This document shows positions 32,254 to 35,995 of a DNA stretch of 35,995 bases, one piece after another. Where the stretch lies: positions 1-35,995 of the forward strand of contig JAKAFB010000031.1 of NCBI GenBank assembly GCA_021818105.1. Reading direction: 5' to 3'. Made by a program: the position numbers and the translations under genes. Origin of the DNA: Acidobacteriota bacterium. GTDB lineage: Bacteria; Acidobacteriota; Terriglobia; Terriglobales; Acidobacteriaceae. The notes beneath the pieces are model-generated. The model did no database searches, was not told where the DNA came from, and was given only the letters and a program-made list of their open reading frames with translations. The first letter of the stretch is position 1. Every line of letters begins with the position of its first letter.

Positions 32254-33486
32254 CTATCCCAGGAACATGCCCGCAATCGAGGCAGAAATCAGGTTGGCCA
32301 TGGTGCCCGCGAGCATGGCGCGCACGCCCAGCTTGGCCAGATCATTGCGCCGCTCCGGCACCAGCGCGCCAATGCCGCCAATCTGCATACCGATGGAGCC
32401 AAGGTTCGCAAATCCGCACAGCGCAAACGTGGCAATGGTGAACGAACGTGGCGCCAGCGTTGCCTTCTGCGCGCCCAGCGCGATGTAGGCAATCACCTCG
32501 TTCAGTGCCATGCGTGTGCCCAGTAGGTTGCCAATCGTGCCGCAGTCATGCCACGGCACGCCAATCAGCCACGCCACCGGTGCAAACAGAAAGCCCAGAA
32601 TCTGTCCCAGGCTCCCCGGAACCCAGTGCATGCCCGCATGCATGTGTACCCAGCCCAGCAGGCTATCCAGCAGCGCCACCAGCGCGAGAAAACTGATGAG
32701 CATGATAGCCACGTTCATCGCAAGCTTGCCGCCGTCGATGGTGCCCCGTGCAATCGCTCCAATCAGGTTTTCTTCCTTGTGTTCCTCCTGCTCAGGCATG
32801 ATGACGCGCCCCTCGGTCGCGGGAACATCCGTCTCCGGCACCAGCATCTTCGACACCAGAATCGTGCCCGGCGAGGTCATAATCACCGCGGCCAGCAGGT
32901 GCTTGGCCGCTACGCCCTGCGCAATGTACATCGCCATGATGCCGCCGGAAACGTGCGCCATGCCGCTGGTCATAATCGTCATCAGCTCGCTGCGTGTGGC
33001 CTTTGACAAGAATGGCCGGATGGTCAGCGGCGCCTCCGTCTGCCCCATGAAAATGGATGCCGCCACGTTCATGCTCTCCGCGCCGGAGATGCGCATCGTC
33101 TTCAGCATCACCCACGCCAGCCCGCGAATAATGATCTGCATCAGACCGATGTGGTATAGCACCGCGAAAAATGCGGAGATGAAGATAATCGTCGGCAACA
33201 CCTGAAACGCGAAGATCGAGCCCAGCGACGTATTCGGCGTACCCAGCGCGCCGAACAGAACACGGGTGCCCGCGGCCGTCGAGGCCAGCATGCTATTCAC
33301 TACGTCGCCTGCCCAGGCCATTGCGCGCTGGCCGTAATCAAAGCGCAGAACAAAAAAGGCAAACACACCCTGCAGGCCCAGTCCCCAGGCCACTGTGCGC
33401 CAGCGGATGCGTCTGCGATCCGTTGAGCCCAGCCACGCCGCAATCAGCACGGCAAGTATCCCCAGCATCCCCGTGAAACGATCCAA
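32254..33486 (-). CDS. concentrative nucleoside transporter (NupC/CNT family)
   Basis: A 410-residue inner-membrane symporter for nucleosides. CNT motifs seen: FAFQVLPTIIFISAFFAVLY, ESMNVAASIFMGQTEAPLTI, MTIMTSGMAHVSGGIMAMYI, VPWHDCGTIGNLLGTRMALNE, and CGFANLGSIGMQIGGIGALV near the C-terminus. The TTG start at 33486 is supported by AAGGAG 7 nt upstream, and the N-terminal helix starts right there. It follows deoA after 133 bp. Uptake by this protein feeds cdd, deoA, pnp and udk around it. Confidence 0.92.
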   Translation of the reverse strand: MDRFTGMLGILAVLIAAWLGSTDRRRIRWRTVAWGLGLQGVFAFFVLRFDYGQRAMAWAGDVVNSMLASTAAGTRVLFGALGTPNTSLGSIFAFQVLPTIIFISAFFAVLYHIGLMQIIIRGLAWVMLKTMRISGAESMNVAASIFMGQTEAPLTIRPFLSKATRSELMTIMTSGMAHVSGGIMAMYIAQGVAAKHLLAAVIMTSPGTILVSKMLVPETDVPATEGRVIMPEQEEHKEENLIGAIARGTIDGGKLAMNVAIMLISFLALVALLDSLLGWVHMHAGMHWVPGSLGQILGFLFAPVAWLIGVPWHDCGTIGNLLGTRMALNEVIAYIALGAQKATLAPRSFTIATFALCGFANLGSIGMQIGGIGALVPERRNDLAKLGVRAMLAGTMANLISASIAGMFLG

Positions 33487-33619
33487 GCGGTCACTCCTTG
33501 AACGCCCGTTGACAGCCCGCTGCCCTCAGCACTGGACCCTCAGCGCACGCAGCCCCTCTCCGTCTGTCGAACCATGAAAGCGAAAAGCCGGGAGCCGAAG
33601 ACAGGAAGCTGCTTCCCCA

Positions 33620-35014
33620 CTACCTTACAGCATCGCGCAGATATGCTTCCGCATCGGCCCGCTGGAAGATGCGGCTCACCAGCGGCACTGTGTCCGGCGC
33701 AGCCTCTGCAATGTGAATTGCGTGCCGCGTCAGCTCCAACGGCTCGGCCAGCTTTGCCGCAGTTGTCGCATACAGTGTCGCCAGCGGCTGCCCGCGCTCC
33801 ACACGCGCCCCGCGCCGCGCGTGGAAGGCAATGCCCGCATGCGCATCCACGGGCTCACCGGCCCGCTCGCGCCCCGCTCCCAGCCGCTGCACAGCCCAGC
33901 CCAATGCGGTTGTGTCCATCTCCGTGATGTAGCCGCTCTCCCACGCTTCCACCACCAGAGTGGCCCCCGGGCTGTGGAATCCCTCAAAATCATCGAAGAC
34001 GGATATGTCTCCGCCCTGTGCCGCAACCATTTCCAGAAACACGCGCAGCGCCGATCCATCCGCCAGCTTCGCCGCGGCCATCTCGTAGCCCTCATGCGGC
34101 ACCGCCGCCTTGCCCCCCAGATGGATCATCCAGCCGGCGAGGCGAAGCGAGAGCTCGCGCAGGTCCTCGCTTCCCGCCGGATGCGCGCCCCGCAACAATT
34201 CCACACACTCCATCAGCTCGAGCCAGTTGCCCGCCATGTGCCCCAGTGGCTGGCCCATGTCGGTCAGCAGCGCCACCGTGCGTGTGCCTGCCCCCTCTGC
34301 CGTTGCCACCATCAGCGCAGCCAGGTACGCGACATCCTCGCGCTTGCGCAGAAACGCGCCCGAACCTGTCTTCACATCCAGCACCAGCGCATCCAGCCCT
34401 GCCGCGAGCTTCTTGCTTAGGATCGATGCGCAAATGAGCCCTGGGCTTTCCACGGTTGCCGTGCGGTCCCGCAAGGCATACAGCACACGGTCTGCCGGAA
34501 CCAGCGTCGGCGTCTGGCTCACAATCGATGCGCCGCACCGCGCCAGCACGGCCTCAAATTCCTTCAGCGAGAGCGCCGTCCGAAAGCCGGGAATCGCCTC
34601 CAGCTTGTCCAGCGTGCCGCCTGTGTGCCCCAGCGCGCGACCGCTGATCATCGGCACCACCAGCCCGCATGCCGCTGCCAGCGGAGCCACCAGGAAACTC
34701 GTCTTGTCGCCCACGCCGCCCGTCGAGTGCTTGTCCACCGCCGTCCTGCCCAGCGCTCTTGCATCAAACCGCTCGCCAGAGTCGCGCATGGCCACCGTCA
34801 ACGCCCGTGTCTCCTCCAGCGTCAGTCCGCGCAGCCACGCTGCCATCAGCCACGCTGCCAACTGCTCCGCAGGAATGGAGCCACTCGCTGCGCCTTGCAC
34901 CAGAAACTCAAGCGCGCGCGCATTCAGCGCCTCGCCGTCGCGTTTGGCTCGGATCAGGTCCACCATGTGCAGGGGAGCAGCGTCTTCGGAGGTGCGCTGT
35001 GTGGGGTCTGTCAT
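33620..35014 (-). CDS. deoA: thymidine (pyrimidine-nucleoside) phosphorylase
   Basis: It splits thymidine or deoxyuridine with phosphate into base and deoxyribose 1-phosphate. The 464-residue protein carries the family signature KHSTGGVGDKTS (residues 95-106), SGRALGHTGGTLDKLEAIPG, ADRVLYALRDRTATVESPGL, SILSKKLAAGLDALVLDVKTG and a C-terminal PYNP domain (AGIAFHARRGARVERGQPLA). It starts 9 bp after cdd and AGAGG lies in front of its ATG at 35014. The pair handles deaminated pyrimidine nucleosides in sequence. Confidence 0.95.
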   Translation of the reverse strand: MTDPTQRTSEDAAPLHMVDLIRAKRDGEALNARALEFLVQGAASGSIPAEQLAAWLMAAWLRGLTLEETRALTVAMRDSGERFDARALGRTAVDKHSTGGVGDKTSFLVAPLAAACGLVVPMISGRALGHTGGTLDKLEAIPGFRTALSLKEFEAVLARCGASIVSQTPTLVPADRVLYALRDRTATVESPGLICASILSKKLAAGLDALVLDVKTGSGAFLRKREDVAYLAALMVATAEGAGTRTVALLTDMGQPLGHMAGNWLELMECVELLRGAHPAGSEDLRELSLRLAGWMIHLGGKAAVPHEGYEMAAAKLADGSALRVFLEMVAAQGGDISVFDDFEGFHSPGATLVVEAWESGYITEMDTTALGWAVQRLGAGRERAGEPVDAHAGIAFHARRGARVERGQPLATLYATTAAKLAEPLELTRHAIHIAEAAPDTVPLVSRIFQRADAEAYLRDAVR

Positions 35015-35023
35015 GCTCTGCCT

Positions 35024-35443
35024 CTACCCGCGCCGCTTCTCAAACATCTCGGGCAGCAACTCGCGGAAGGGCATCACGCGCACGCCGTCCGCCGTGGCAA
35101 AGGCCACCGGCGCATCCGGCTCAATAAACTCGGCCAGCACCTGCCGGCACGCGCCGCACGGCGGACTGGCGGCATGGTTCAGGTTGGTCACTGCCACCTC
35201 GGCAATGCGAATCTCCGGACCGAACTTCACCACGGCCTGCGCTACTGCCGTGCGTTCCGCGCACACGGTCAGCCCATAGCTCGCATTCTCCACATTGGTC
35301 CCGGTTACGATCGCACCGCTGGTCAGCCGCAGCGCCGCGCCCACCCTGAAGTTCGAATACGGCGCATAGGCGTGCCGCGCTGCTTCCCGCGCGCGTTGCA
35401 ACAGCTCATCCAGCGCCGCCTGATCTCCGGCCTTTCCTTCCAT
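35024..35443 (-). CDS. cdd: cytidine deaminase
   Basis: It converts cytidine and deoxycytidine to (deoxy)uridine. The 139-residue protein is of the small tetrameric type: YAPYSNFRVGAAL, TGTNVENASYGLTVCAERTA (Cys61 zinc ligand, Glu63 general acid/base) and PPCGACRQVLAEF (zinc ligands Cys96 and Cys99). ATG 35443 has GGAG 8 nt upstream; the frame is open to GTG 35461. It is the first gene of the nucleoside cluster, so the operon promoter should lie in 35444-35621. Confidence 0.95.
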   Translation of the reverse strand: MEGKAGDQAALDELLQRAREAARHAYAPYSNFRVGAALRLTSGAIVTGTNVENASYGLTVCAERTAVAQAVVKFGPEIRIAEVAVTNLNHAASPPCGACRQVLAEFIEPDAPVAFATADGVRVMPFRELLPEMFEKRRG

Positions 35444-35621
35444 GGAGTGCTCTCCGCGCACACTGCTCGCACTCTGAGGCTATACCATTCCGGCTGCCCA
35501 TCGCAGTTTATGGCATGTGCGCTTCCGGATTACCGCAGGCCTGCTTCGAGCGTCGCAATTCGGGCTCGCCCCCGCCACTCCATTTCGCTACGATGGAAAG
35601 ACCCGTTGCAGGACGAACGCA

Positions 35622-35868
35622 ATGCGATTCAGCTTCTGCACACTTTCCGCGCTTCTGTGCCTACCCCTTGTTGCGCTGGGTCAATCTCGTGCGCACGCCC
35701 CCTATCAGATCTTCGGCGGCTTAAGTATGCTCTCGAATTCCTTCAACGGGCTGCCCGGCGCACGATCTCCACTGGCCGGCTGGGATGCAGCCGTGGCCTT
35801 TCCCGCATGACATGGCATGCACCTGAATTTGCTTGGAGATTTGGGGGGAAGAACATGTCTTGAAAATC
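35622..35868 (+). pseudogene. truncated outer-membrane beta-barrel protein gene
   Basis: The frame starts at ATG 35622 with AGGA about 8 nt upstream and encodes a signal peptide (FCTLSALLCLPLVALGQSRA), then the start of an outer-membrane barrel (YQIFGGLSMLSNSFNGLPGA ... WDAAVAFPA). A TGA at 35808-35810 stops it after 62 residues; in the same frame the text continues protein-like (HGMHLNLLGDLGG), as if a TGG codon had become TGA. The continuation then runs straight into the 3' end of tRNA-Leu at 35869, so the rest of the gene is missing. An intact gene of this family would be expected to be more than 150 residues long. Confidence 0.6.
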
Positions 35869-35956
35869 TGGTGCCGGGAGGGGGGGTCGAACCCCCATGA
35901 CCGCAAGGGTCGGCGGATTTTGAGTCCGCTGCGTCTGCCAGTTCCGCCATCCCGGC
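35869..35956 (-). tRNA. tRNA-Leu (anticodon CAA), CCA encoded
   Basis: Acceptor GCCGGGA (35956-35950) pairs with TCCCGGC (35879-35873), then A and CCA (35871-35869). The stem GCGGA/TCCGC encloses loop CTCAAAA, giving anticodon CAA for leucine TTG codons. A long variable arm (GACCCTTGCGGTC) and 88-nt length confirm class II. Its 3' end abuts the broken gene at 35622-35868. Confidence 0.97.
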
Positions 35957-35995
35957 ACTTGGGTGGGGCAAATTCAGTGTACTCGATTCAGCGGA

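Noticed and set aside
34625-35863. Long plus-strand frame opposite deoA and cdd
   Set aside because: It is antisense to two well-supported enzymes and has no motif or ribosome site.
1-35995. CRISPR array, prophage or insertion sequence
   Set aside because: No spaced direct repeats, integrase, transposase or phage structural gene was seen on either strand.

Overview
The window reads as a chromosomal segment of a free-living, GC-rich (about 60%) Gram-negative bacterium, most probably an acidobacterium of the Terriglobia/Acidobacteriaceae type. That assignment is an inference from protein flavour: a DusB with a Ser/Asp-rich insertion, small lineage-type hypothetical proteins, outer-membrane proteins, B12-dependent ribonucleotide reductase, and many start codons with a -10-like hexamer just upstream instead of a ribosome binding site. 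No phage, transposase, CRISPR array or rRNA was seen. Four tRNA genes (Pro, His, Arg, Leu), all with encoded CCA, punctuate the ends.

Layout. 1-2557: tRNA-Pro(TGG), a DUF4112 membrane protein, tRNA-His(GTG), a YheT-type alpha/beta hydrolase overlapping a hypothetical gene, tRNA-Arg(TCT). 2659-4449: class II ribonucleotide reductase. 4661-7392: a two-gene respiratory operon in which both products look like cytochrome bd subunit I (CydA) relatives, the upstream one carrying two C-terminal c-type heme sites. 7708-10530: citrate synthase and a thiolase, divergently transcribed. 10527-13870: DusB, ribosomal protein L31, a secreted SGNH hydrolase and a DnaC/DnaI-like ATPase. 13976-17529: a DUF1648 protein, a 48-residue tail-anchored ORF, a membrane-anchored protein, an OmpA-like protein with a degenerate peptidoglycan-binding motif, and an unknown exported protein. 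17819-19865: hemE-hemH. 20216-24275: a zinc-ribbon microprotein, pyrD, a PafA-like phosphatase, ilvE. 24578-27331: a cyclic-nucleotide-binding domain protein without a DNA-binding domain, and recG. 27438-35443: a DUF2062 protein, then a minus-strand series cdd, deoA, nupC-like, tartrate/D-malate dehydrogenase, MFS transporter, pnp, udk, i.e. nucleoside uptake and breakdown interrupted by a dicarboxylate pair. 35622-35956: a broken outer-membrane protein gene abutting the 3' end of tRNA-Leu(CAA).

How it hangs together. Three CRP-family palindromes (TGTGA-N6-TCACA type) lie upstream of the bd-like respiratory operon, between gltA and the thiolase, and upstream of the cyclic-nucleotide-binding protein. 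This suggests one regulator that ties respiration, entry into the TCA cycle and nucleotide signalling together. The most unusual system is the paired CydA-like/cytochrome c operon: heme-ligand and acidic positions missing in one partner are present in the other, and no quinol-binding loop is visible, so a cytochrome c-linked electron route is possible. All functional statements rest on reading motifs by eye; no database search was run.
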